64,000 nucleotides of DNA from Mesocentrotus franciscanus (Eukaryota; Echinodermata; Echinoidea; Camarodonta; Strongylocentrotidae), in contig CP137680.1 of NCBI GenBank assembly GCA_037976565.1, forward strand, positions 30,091,694 through 30,155,693, in the 5' to 3' direction. Under the pieces are notes generated by a model. It was not told the origin of the DNA. It did no database searches and saw only the letters and a program-made list of their open reading frames with translations. The position numbers and the translations under genes are program-made. How positions within the stretch are numbered: position 1 is the first letter of the stretch; the number at the start of each line of letters is the position of its first letter. Below, in pieces: positions 48,639 to 59,842 of the stretch.

Positions 48639-48998
48639 CGTATCCGGACACCTACCCCTGGACATCCACCCCCGGATAACCACCCCTAGGATAATCACTC
48701 TGTAGGGCGACTACCCCCTAGGACAACTACCCCCCGGAAAACTACCCCCATACAACTTTTCCCTAGGATAGCTATCCGGGGGTAGTTGTCCTAGAGGATG
48801 GTTGTCATAGGGGGTAGTTGTCTGGGGGTAGTTGTCCGGGGGGGGTAGTTTTCCTAGGGGGTAGTTGTCTGGGGGGGTAGTTGTTCGGGGTTAGTTGTCC
48901 TAGAGAGTAGTTGTCCTAGGGAGTAGTCCCCCTAGAGGGTGGTTGCCCTAGCGGTGGTTATCCGGGGGTGGTTGTCGATGGGTAGGTGTCCTAGAACC
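48639..48998. mobile_element. Spacer-less foldback element of short tandem repeats
   Basis: The left half repeats CCTAGGACAACTACCCC-like units of about 15-17 bp. At about 48777 the strand sense flips, and the right half repeats GGGGGTAGTTGTCCTAGG-like units. The outer edges carry GGACACCTACCC and its inverse. A 9-bp direct repeat CTTGTTCAG flanks it (48630-48638 and 48999-49007), consistent with a target duplication. It has no coding capacity and no middle segment. It is structurally similar to, but not the same sequence as, the foldback at 17742-18533. Confidence 0.85.
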
Positions 48999-49009
48999 CT
49001 TGTTCAGAT

Positions 49010-49935
49010 ATGGCGCGGCAAACTTCAGCAAAAAAACAACAACAACGTGTTAATGAAAGGCAACAGCGCGCAACAAAGGACTTGCACGTATTGAGCTCTG
49101 TGTCCTCAAGATACAGATATGTGAATCACATTACGTCATCATTAACATGATTTCTTTTTAAACGCCGCGGTTTTGGCTGCGTCATATCTGAACGAACCAT
49201 AACCAATCAATCGTGTAAAAAGAGGGATCATGACTGTGTTCAGATTTGCGCCGTGATTAAAAGGAGAAAGTTTTCCGGTACCTTTAGAAGTGAATCTTCC
49301 TGGCGGACGAAAGATCTTTTGACTCGCTGACTTCAAACGAGCCATGCATCAAGCCGCTTCTACTATGTCTTATCTGTAGGTCACGACAGTGTGGGAAGAA
49401 GACTGTTTGGATTGACTGATGAACTTGGTTGCTCTCGTAATCCTAAGACCACCGAGTCAAGAAAACATCGTCTTAACTCGACCCCGAGCATGTAGGTGAA
49501 ACTGATTTGGGCGGAGAGCTCTTTTAAATCATCGTCACCTTAAGTATGCAAACATAGTGGACTGATGGCAAGGCTTGTAGCACACGGTTATAAGACCGAA
49601 CAAACAGCACCCTTCTGATCAAGAAACACAGGAATGGGAAGTAAACATTGATTCACGGAAACCAATCTTGGAACTAAGTTTGGATAAAACGCTCCAACAG
49701 AATTAAAGGGTAACGAAAGAATCCAATTGGACTATGGTGCCATAACACAGCATGCGACATAAATAAAATAAGATGAGAGATTTGGGCTGTCTGTCGTTTG
49801 CAAAACGTTATACATATGTTTGCATGCTAAGAATAAGGCTTCTTGAAAGCAGACAAGGGGAAAACAACATTCGAGGGTATTGAAAGAAAACAAATTAGAT
49901 GATGAATTGAAGAGCTTTCTTTGGCCGGTTCATTT
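49010..49935. other. Anonymous stretch
   Basis: No supported feature. Confidence 0.3.
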
Positions 49936-50180
49936 TGACGATTGAGAAGAAAGAGAGATCAAGAGAAAGCCATGAAGGTAACGTGGGACAAATGGAGCAA
50001 TGCAGAGAGAGGGGGAGGGGTGAGAAAAAGAGAGAGGTAGAGGGAGAGAGAGGTGAGAGGCTGAGAAGAAATAGGGGGAGAGAAAGAGAGAGAGAGATGG
50101 AAAGAAAGAAAAGTAGAGAGAGCGAGAGAATTAGTGTGTGCGTGCGTGTGTGTGCGTGTGGGAGAGAGAGAGAGAGTTAG
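49936..50180. repeat. GA-rich tract with a short GT run
   Basis: Purine-rich GAGAGA, with GTGTGTGCGTGCGTG at about 50133-50160. The open frames are compositional. Confidence 0.88.
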
Positions 50181-51059
50181 AAAGGATGAGAGAAACAAAG
50201 AAATAGCTCACAGAGAAAGGGAAACAAGAAAGAGAAACTCAATTACTGTGCGTCGCAATGAAGTAATCATTGGCTAACGTAATGAACTGTTCGCTTTCAA
50301 GAGAACAAACGAGATTTTGATTGCGTCGGGCCTGCATATTGTCTTTCGAAACCACTTACGATATTGCTCAATTTGTTGGAGAAGGTTCTTTCTAACAGTT
50401 ATATTATTATGTGACAAATCCTGATTTCATGAGCTGTGAGTTAAAATGAAAACATGGTGACACATACTCTCGATACCAAGGTTTCCATTTGATTGTGAAG
50501 GAAAGGAAAATGTTTAGAGAAGTGTCCTTTTGATACTCTCTGAATTGTTAAAAAAAATTATCAAGTATGCTTCACAAATCGAAGCTGAGAACAAAAACAA
50601 TTTTATCTTATTTTTTAAAACAAAAAAAATCTTAATAGAAATAGAAATAATGCATTATTGTTTACATAAGTGATATTAACGTAACATTGCATAACAAAAA
50701 TAGATTACAAATCGAAAGCAACAATACAAAGACATTATGTTTATTGAGAAAAAAATGAAATTGAAATAAAAATTAAGAAAAACCATGAGATGAAACTGAA
50801 ATCATTCACTGTATATCATTTATGAAGAAGCTAAGCGGGCTAACCTTTTGATAGCCTTAGCAAACGAAGTTAACCATAGCTGAGCTTGAATTTCAATTGC
50901 ATATAAATTCATTCTTTTAATAAAATTCGAATAAATATTCACAACTCGGGATTTCCAGTAGCCTTTCGTCTTCTTTCCATTTAAACTTTCAACTCGTAAG
51001 CATTATTATGCAATGTTGCCACTAGGAAATGATTTTAACTTATTGTTATTTTTACTATT
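50181..51059. other. Anonymous AT-rich stretch
   Basis: No supported feature. Confidence 0.3.
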
Positions 51060-51190
51060 ATTATCAATATCATTACTATTGTGATATTCATTATTATTAT
51101 CATTATTATTACTATAATTATTATCGTCATTATCATTATTATTATCATTATTATCATTATCATCATCATCATCATCATCGTCATCATAGA
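51060..51190. repeat. ATT/ATC microsatellite
   Basis: ATTATTATC triplets ending in a CATCATCATC run. Confidence 0.88.
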
Positions 51191-51479
51191 TAGTGTAGTA
51201 ATATTAATATATCATTATTAATTTTTCATAGAAACTTTTGTGATAAATGTGTTGTTTAGAGAATGAATAGAGTATATTTGTAATGCATCTTATATGACTT
51301 ACGGAATGGTAAACAAATTAAAGGATTTTTTTAAACATTATTTTATTTGAAATCAAATTCGTTACTCACAATTAATTTTGATATCATTGCAACAAGTGAA
51401 CATTACACTTAAACTACAAGGTAAATATGGTGAGGCCCCTAAACTTAGATGCAGTTTATGATTATATTGCAATCAATGT

Positions 51480-51660
51480 ATATATTGTTCCTTTTTCAAT
51501 GTAACATCTTTTTCAAAATGTTATTATGTTTGTGACGATGTACATTTGCTATTATTGTAATATGTATTTTTTAAAATTATGTACATGTACAATGACTGTA
51601 AAACCAGTGAAAAAAGAATTTCCTGAAAGGGACAATAAATGGAAATTCAATTCAATTCAT
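51480..51660 (+). mobile_element. Possible LINE 3' end
   Basis: T-rich and TGTA-rich sequence leads to AATAAA (51634-51639) and an AATTCAATTCAATTCAT tail, the layout of many LINE 3' termini. No coding remnant precedes it, so confidence is low. Confidence 0.3.
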
Positions 51661-54418
51661 TATTATGTCATTGAAAGCAATTCAAAGTGAAATTCTGAAT
51701 TATGCTATAATACAAAATAGTGTTTGATAATCATTTCCACAACCTAAAAGAATAATTCAATGCATGGCGTTTAATTTTGCACATGTATTCAGGTCAATGG
51801 TGAGTTTTCATTCAGGCCAAATTGCCAGTGATCTGCGAAAGGCATGGCAGGTAGAGGGAAAAGGGCTATGAACGCCCTCTTGTGTCGATGCAATGATATG
51901 GCCAGTAGATGTTTCTGTATGTACGATTACCAATTAAATAATCCATCATAGTTGTTTGTGTGCTGTTGTCCTTGTTCTTGTTACTTACTTTCATCTTTGA
52001 CGTTGTTCTCAATATCATTCTTTGTCATTTTCATTTTTGCATTTAAACGTGAACTCTGCCTCCTTTACCACCTTTCTCATTTATCTGTCATGCCAAAAAC
52101 TGCAATCAAGCGTAGCTCACCCCTTGTTTATAAAATTAAGGCAAAGTTAGATGACCTCAGATAATTATGAATGCCATACAGTCTAAATATAGAACATCAT
52201 TTTCAAGTTAGAGGACGATCTTTTGGTGAAATGTAATGAGCGTGGTTCAATGACGATATATTCTTCTATTGTTAGAATTATGGTCGATTTGTCAGCATAA
52301 TCAACAAGCAGTTTGGTGGAAATATTCTTTGTCATTGGCGTATAGATGTCGATTCCATACCACAATAGAAGCAATTATTAAAGTTGGATCTCTGAAACAG
52401 CCTTCAAATGAACATTATATTTCATTAGCGCTTGAATCGAAGTCAATGCGATTTCAATATTCAAAGCGCTTCAAGTATTTGTTGCAGTGCTATCCTCAGT
52501 GCATGTGCTCAGTGCGTGTGCGATTACGCACAGAAGAGAACAATAGATAAATAGAATGCATTATCATACATGATGATGATAAAGCATTTTATATGAATAT
52601 AAATTGGCTGTATCGTGATAGGTATAGAGGATAAGTAAACAATAGAATGACGTCAATACGATGAATAGAAGCTGAAAAGAGCAAACTATCCATCATTGGA
52701 TTTATAAGAAGTGTAGACATTATAGATTCAATTCACAGCTATTCAATTAGTTTCATTGCAGATGTATTTAGCCTTCATAGTACCATTCAAAAGAAGATTT
52801 TGTTTTGCATGTCCTTCCTCCAAAGAAGAAATGATAACATTTATACAACCCTAAGACTCCTTAAAATACCACACCCTAGAACAAACCATTCCATCTTGAA
52901 GTTATCCGACTTTCATTTTTTTCTGTATGCGTTTTTTTCTTCAAAATAGATTTTTTTTTACCTTTAACGGAAACTCTTCTTCTGCTTCCAACCCTCACCG
53001 TGGAAGACACAGTGTGTGTTTAAAGAATACCCGGTATTGAATAAATATGATAAGAAACAATTATGACATCAAGTTGATTTAATGTTTTCCCTTTAAAAGC
53101 TTCCAATGCAGATCGATCGCAACACGATGCCACTATCAATAGATTCGATATTTTACGGAATCATGCACGATTCAAATAATAGCTTTGTGTGACAATGGCA
53201 GCAATGTACAATTTATCATTAGGTTCCCTCACGGGACACTCATTATCAAACTTGTTGACATTAAGAATCATCATGGATTTGCGAAGTTTTGATTACTCAT
53301 GTTCGTTGACCGTTTAACTCTAAAGAAAAATATCAACACAAAAATAAAAAAATATAAAAAAAAAAAAATCAAATTTTATGAAAAGATTTTCGCCAAAGAA
53401 CATCTGATATCAATACCATACTTACTTATACAATAAAAATGTGAAGCAAGTAGCACATCTATCTTTAACAATTTCAATTTCTGTAAAAACTTGCTATGAA
53501 TTTTAATAAGTTTAATTTGGACGCATCGATGAAGAGAAAGACATCAACATATAACAATAATTCTTGGTTACCTGTCGGAGCGATCCCATACCCCGTTATG
53601 GTGTCTAAAAAATGCACCCAGGGGTAATGTGAAGGATGTTGGTATGTCTGGTATCGTGTAAAGATCATGTCAAAATGTTGATTACTTCATCTAAGATGCC
53701 CCTTTTCAATTTAGCGTCTGGTTTCTAGTACATTGTTCTTTGCTGTCCTTATCTTGTCTTGCCCAACTGTTACACCACATGTTTGTTATGATGTAAAGAT
53801 CATGTTGTTGATAAGGAGAAGAGGCTTGGAGGATAATGCTCTTCCAGATATCCATGGAATGAAGATGAGAGGCCTGGATCAAAATGTTATATGATGGATG
53901 ACATATTGTCATGAAGGTTCGAGAATCGATCAAGGCATTAATAACCTGATAAATCAAACACGTTTATCCTGGATTACACCCACACCAACGCACGCACACA
54001 TACAACACATCCACATGAATACTCACGCAATCGGTAACTCCAACCTGATGTCTGTGAACGAAAATTGAACAGAAGGAGGAGAAATTATTCATTTCGGTTG
54101 TTAAACTCTAGCTTTTGATAGTCACTGATATAATACTCTATATTTTCATCAGCAGAATGGTCGCTGTATAGAATGTTAACCTTAGATATCGCATATTTTT
54201 TGTAATTTATCGTTTTCTTTGTTACTGTAAAAAGGACTTCATTGGAGACAATGGCGATGTACAATAGTATAATGATGTAGTGATTTATTTCGTCAGTAAA
54301 ATAGATGATGAAATATGTTTGCTAGGATAATTCTACTTCATGGAACACAATAATGATTTTATGCAATCAAATATTCCCATTCTGCGGAATCACTATTTTT
54401 AGTTACTTAATACTACAC
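51661..54418. other. Anonymous AT-rich stretch
   Basis: No exon, inverted repeat or tandem repeat that I can defend. An A-rich patch lies at 53338-53369. Confidence 0.3.
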
Positions 54419-54423
54419 ATAAA

Positions 54424-54439
54424 CAGAGAGAAAACAGAA

Positions 54440-54472
<33 letters not shown>

Positions 54473-54514
54473 AAGGGAGTGAAAGAGAGACAGTGAGAGA
54501 GAGAGGGGGGGGGG
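54424..54514. repeat. GA microsatellite with G tract
   Basis: GAGAGA runs ending GGGGGGGGGG (about 54504-54513). Confidence 0.9.
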
Positions 54515-54813
54515 CGTAGAGAAATCAAGGTACATATATAATTATTTTATTATTATCAATATTGCTAATAGTGACAGAGCCATGAAAAACAAAGTCAGAC
54601 CTTACGGTATGAGATTTTGGTTCTCCATTAGGATTAAGTTAAGAAATATATATAATTAATCAAGTTGATCGAAGTTTACAATCCAAGATGATGGTTCAGG
54701 AACTATAATGATGTTTTAAATATCGTCGCTGCCATGTAGGACAATAAGAACCGCATAAGAAGAATAATAGATATTTTAACATAAGCATGATATGGGTGCA
54801 CTGTGCGTAAACA

Positions 54814-55238
54814 TTAAAAGCCCTGTGTCTCTTTTGCAGACTGCATCAAATTCCCTACAACTTTGCTTGAATCTCATGTAAGTTATGTAGGTCCTGTTTC
54901 TGAAATTTGAAAGTAAAAAGTGATCTAGTTTTCAAATGAAACATGTAAAGTAGTTAATTTTACAGGCTTCCTGTCAGACCTTGTATTTTTGCTATGAATT
55001 AGATTAGAACAAGATTACACCCATGCAACACAAAAGGTCTGAAACCTCCTGTTATATTTTTCTAGTCCAATGAAAAATCTCATCTCAGAGGCAAATTGAA
55101 TTATTATATTTTTCACAAAGACAGCTTCAAATGGCCTAATATGTTAGAGGTACTTCAGAAACTCCACTTTCCGGAAAATAGTTATGTATTTGAGGCAACT
55201 CCAGATTTCCTCAAGCAGAAGGGACACACTGTCCTTAA
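54814..55238. mobile_element. TTAA-ended MITE, family 2, copy 3 (diverged)
   Basis: TTAAAAGCCCTGTGTCTCTT, then TTGCAG at the left and GGGACACACTGTCCTTAA at the right. The left interior (GCATCAAATTC...ACAACTTTGC) aligns with copy 1. Its right TTAA is shared with the next element. Confidence 0.72.
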
Positions 55239-55687
55239 AGACCCTATCCGATAAAAATACAACTTTTTATTAATGGAAAGCTGAATGAACATAGAATACA
55301 AATATAAAGGAATTCAAAATATTTTCCATTTCAGTATTGCACAAAAGCGAATTAAAACCTTTTTTTCCGCACCTCTCCAAATTACAGGTCAACAGGGGTC
55401 AAATTTGCCGCAGTTACAGTGACGACACCATATGTGGCTTAATTAATGCAAAGTCATTGTGAATATGCGTACTCCACATATGGTGATGTCATCAATTCGA
55501 TAGCTAGTTTTTAGGTCAATAACTCCCGATTTTCACAGCTTTAGATTTCGAGTTCTCAGAGAGCTGTTACTCGTCTGACAGGCACTAAAGTAGCATATAA
55601 TTGGTATTGTTGTAATCTATGGTTTGTCAGCTTTCCTTTGATATATAATTCATCTATTTCATTTTTCACTTCGGACAGGGTCTTTAA
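55235..55687. mobile_element. TTAA-ended MITE, family 4
   Basis: TTAAAGACCCTATCCGATAA at the left and TTCGGACAGGGTCTTTAA at the right, an inverted repeat of about 17-18 bp. Inside, ACCATATGTGG (about 55428) is echoed in inverse by CCACATATGGT (about 55472). TTAA flanks both sides, and the left one is also the right end of the preceding MITE. Confidence 0.82.
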
Positions 55688-56195
55688 GATGATAACAAAC
55701 ACAGTTTTGAATTCAACCTGTTAATAATAGAAATGCTACATATCTTATGGATATTGAAGAAGCAAAAACAACATTTCAATTTCTGTTCGGATAGATATTC
55801 AGAATTCCTGTAATGATTTGTTATAACCAATTCACCTAAAGTTGAACATTACCTTTAATGCAAGAATATTAAGAGCGACTCGTATAAACCAGCTTATCAT
55901 TGTAACCGAAATATTAGTAGATATAGTGTTTATACTTATTAGCGGGTACTGTTTATACTTATAGGGAAGGTGTGTAACGACAAGTAATCTGCGATAAGAG
56001 GGATATTATTTGAAAGAGGATGATAATGATAACAGGAATTTGATACCATGAGAGAGTTGCAAATGTAAACAAACATTGGATGGCAATATTAGCCAATGAG
56101 AGGAAAGTAGGCAGATCTTAAAATTAAGGGATGTATGGAAGGGAGGAATAAACTGCAAATAATGAACAAAACTTACACAGTTAAGAAAGAACTAT
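55688..56195. other. Anonymous AT-rich stretch upstream of the 56.7 kb gene
   Basis: No supported feature. It may include distal promoter sequence of the gene starting at 56694. Confidence 0.3.
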
Positions 56196-56204
56196 ACAAC
56201 CATG

Positions 56205-56305
56205 GAAAAGACGGAGAGGGGGAGAAAGAGAAATTTGGAAGACAGAGAGAAAGAGGGAGCTGGGAGAGGTTGAGAGAGTGAGAGAGAGATAGAGAGAGAA
56301 AGAGC
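56205..56305. repeat. GA microsatellite
   Basis: GAGAGA-rich tract immediately upstream of the putative 5' UTR, ending GAGCGGCGAGCGG. Confidence 0.85.
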
Positions 56306-56309
56306 GGCG

Positions 56310-56693
56310 AGCGGTTGTGTTACACTCGAGCTGCCTTATAGTCAATGGTGTACAGAGTGAGCCTATGCGTGATAAAATTGCACGTTGTGCGGTAGAGTCC
56401 TATATTGGCCGGCGACTTGATGTGTGTATGCTCGCCAATTGAATTACACGCATATTGGAGAAAAGCATATCAGGTCTACCGCTGCTACGTACAAACGAGT
56501 CTATGTGTGGTACTACACAAGATCACTGCAATTTACACCGAGCTTGGACATTGCTACGACTTGTGAATAGAATACACCATTGTCTAGATACAAGACAATA
56601 ATCTCTTCCACAATTTTAACAAAATTTAGATTGTGTCACCTGGCGCGTTGTAGTCGGTGATTCTTGTTTTACCGACCTAAAGGCCTTGTAGCC
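56310..56693 (+). promoter_or_regulatory. Putative 5' UTR / promoter-proximal region
   Basis: The stretch between the GA run and the start codon is more balanced in composition than its surroundings and has several CpGs. In-frame stops upstream of the ATG, such as TAG at 56652-56654, place the start at or after this point. The transcription start site cannot be fixed from sequence alone. Confidence 0.35.
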
Positions 56694-56948
56694 ATGGCCT
56701 GTCCGATGGGCTTTTCTTCGCCGCCGCCGCCGCCGACCGCGGCTCGCGACCATGACTCGTCGCCCACAGGGAAATCGTCGAGTTCCAGTCATTCTCCTAC
56801 ATCGCCTGTGAAATCTCCTCATCGATCGGGGTCGACGACGTCCTGTACGGCCATGGGTGGAGAGGGGGAAGGTCACGAAACAGGGGCAAAAAGAAAGTTA
56901 GGTTTGAAGGGTTTGTGTCAAGGCTTGGCTTCCTTAGTCTTCCCATCG
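56694..56948 (+). CDS. First coding exon of an unidentified gene (85 codons)
   Basis: The ATG at 56694 sits in a strong context (GTAGCCATGG). An alternative upstream TTG at 56664 is not a plausible eukaryotic start. The exon runs exactly 85 codons to a consensus donor, G|GTAAGT (56949), leaving phase 0. The peptide begins MACPMGFSSPPPPPTAA and continues with a Ser-rich stretch carrying two S-P-x-K/R motifs (SPVK, SPHR; proline-directed kinase consensus) around residues 37-44. A Gly/Glu-rich segment follows, then a basic and hydrophobic tail (KRKLGLKGLCQGLASLVF). Local CpG and GC content far exceeds the flanks. The N-terminus looks disordered and phosphorylatable. The product is not recognised and the next exon is not found in the window. 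In-frame sequence past the donor (to 57170) is AT-rich and taken as intron. Confidence 0.7.
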
Positions 56949-59770
56949 GTAAGTATTCAGCTTCTACTATACTCACACCAACACGTGTACTACTCACATC
57001 AATATTATTACAATTTAACATTTTATGTATTTTCCATATTACTCTATATATATTTATATTTAAAGCAATTATTACTATCATGTTATACCCACCTAATCTT
57101 CAGGGTACTCGTGGCTATTCTTGGATTTGTTCTGAAACATGTCAAGCTTCACAATGCATATTTCTGGTAAAATCAAATATGATAAGACTAATAGGTTTAT
57201 GTCACCCTCTTTTGTCATTTTCATGTTGTTATTAGTTGGACAGAAGGCGAGTAGTTAATATATTTAGTTCAAAAAGAGAAATTTAAAATGTGTGCACTAG
57301 TAAAGAAACTGTGATATCTATTTTACTTGACTATAGCTATATATAAGTGTGCGTTAAGGTGCGCGTGCGTGTGTGTGTGTCTGTATGTGCGGTGTGTGTT
57401 TGTATTATCAATTTGAAAATACATTAATATATCCTAATGTACTTACTAATATCAATCGTACATTCATAAATACCGTGGTATTTTATATATACCCTTGTTT
57501 CCATGTAAACAAATGGGGAACGGCACTCCACTTTCCATTAACGGAACAAGTGTGATGATATTATATGTAATTTGTCGTTCATTAATCGAATTCTGCATAA
57601 TATACCACTACCGAGTAGAAGCAAAGTGTCATTGTGATCATTTCCAGTTTGGTTATCTTCGTTAGATCTGAACTAAGCATACCACCACCACACCACTTAG
57701 ATAAAATGGCTTACTTTCGATATGAGTATCCGAGCAATATATGCAGACTTCAATATATATTGCTACGAATTGGTAATGGCCAGAGACAACGATAAGGTAT
57801 AGTGATAAAGCCTAATTCACTTGGAGTGGATGAATTCAAAGCTAGCTGTTGTGAGCTACCTCTGAACAACTGGTGGTGTTTGTTAGTGCAATTCATAAAT
57901 ATGCTCGTGTTTTCCAACACACGTTTGCTGTGGGCCATTTACCCCGACTGTACGTCAGGCAATACATTGAATGGTGGAGTCGCCCTTGCCCTGCTGTTCT
58001 CTCTTGCGCACGTATTATTTACGTGTCTTGCATGGCTTATTAGAAAATCAACATAACAGTTGTGATTTGATCAGCATGCGCAAGCAGAATTCATATCAAA
58101 TTGGAAAAACACATGGTACCCCTAGAAAATATATACTAGGAAATACAAACGAAATAGGCTAATATTACTGCAACAACATAATTACGTAGTAGAGAAACGT
58201 AACTGAAACCTTATTTTTCATGAAAGTTGACACATCAAGATCAGGTTCTGTTCATTAATGACAGTACTTAAGACACAAACTGTTATGTCTCTATACACTG
58301 AGGAACAATTGCAAGGGAATGGTTACCAATAACATTCAATAACAATAAATGTCATATCAAATCCTTCGGGAAAAATTACCTTGACGGTATTTTCTACTGT
58401 ACTCCTGACCTATAACATCAAAACCCAACATGATCGCAAGTGATTTCGGAAAATCAGCCCAATGCAATTTCAATGGCCTTGTGCGTCACCTATTAAAATG
58501 TGCCAATATGACAATAAACGTATTACGTAATCGGAACATGATTTCTGTGGATTACATATTAAGGTATTAAAATTGCCCTTGAGTTGATTTTCCAAAATAG
58601 TCGCGATCATGTTACCCCTACCTCTCAGCCAGTGTGGATGGGGAAAGCGATAAATACGAGACATTATATGGTATAATTACTAAAAGATAACTCGAACATG
58701 AATCATTTACTCCGATATTTATGATTTCCCTCATTCCTTATCCATGTCCCCTGGGATTGGAGAGAAGAGAAGGACCTTGCATCACATTAGATAGAAACCT
58801 TTACGGTTGATGTTAACCTTTGATTTGAAGCGTGCTGGTCTGATATCATCTTCACTATGATGTCCCTATGGCATTCTCACACCTGTCTTGATGGCTCTAC
58901 GTAGAAGATCTGACCCAATACCTGTGACATCACTACATCGCTCTGCAAATGCACCACTTAACTAATGCATGCAAATTGTATGTGTAGTGGTTGCTCTTAA
59001 AGACCCAATATGATTTTGCCCGACATTGCAACAATATATTTTAGACGATTGGCCAGCGATGCCTAAATGAATTGAAAGATTTTTGGTTAGGCACTTAAAC
59101 GTATAAGAATTGGAATATTTGTTACAGGTGGAATTGTGAAAACGGAATTGCAATATTTCTTAATCTGTTGCAACGGCATATACAGCAAAAGCAGGAGCAG
59201 GCATGCTCCATGGTTACAGACCTATTTATGTAAAACCCTGTAAGATATGTAACATTATAAGCAAAATATGGCCACATGATGATCTGCAATGCATGAAAAT
59301 GGCTTGAAGATTCCAAAGTGTTTTAAAAGAGCATCCCTTTGGACAGCCTAGATCTTCCTCTGGCAGTCAAGCTACCACCCTCCTTGTTTATTAATTCAAT
59401 GTGCACCCATTATGTGCGATAACACACAGCATTGATGAACCAGGGAGTAACATTTATTATGGTGAACACCTCACACACAACATTGACTTATTTCACAAGA
59501 ATTCTTCACTGCCTATTCATGAATACGTTATTCTGCAAAATATGAATTAAGAAAGAGTAATTCATTAATTTGTCTTAGTGCATATAATGATTATTATGAA
59601 AGGAATCAAAATATAAGAGGAAAAACTATATCGGGTCGTAGATGGTGTTTCCCTTTTTATATATAGGGCGTAAGACATCCTTTTGCATATTTTCTTTCAT
59701 AAAGTGTATATACCTCATCTGACCTCGACAATAAACGGCCTCAACAAGATCAAATAAACGTGAGCTAGAA
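56949..59770 (+). other. Putative first intron, anonymous
   Basis: AT-rich sequence after the GTAAGT donor, with a short GT/GC run at about 57360-57400. No downstream exon with convincing acceptor, donor and frame was identified. Small frames such as 57802-58056 are unassigned. Confidence 0.35.
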
Positions 59771-59778
59771 GAACGGAG

Positions 59779-59842
59779 GGGTAGAGAGAGTGAGAAAGAG
59801 ATGGAGAGACATATACAGAGAGAGAGAGAGAGAGAGAGAAGG
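59779..59842. repeat. GA microsatellite
   Basis: GAGAGA run with CATATACAG interruption. Confidence 0.88.

Noticed and set aside
56664..57170. Extended 168-codon frame from a TTG start through 57170
   Set aside because: TTG is not a plausible start here when a good-context ATG follows at 56694. The part after 56948 lies beyond a consensus donor and is AT-rich intron-like sequence.
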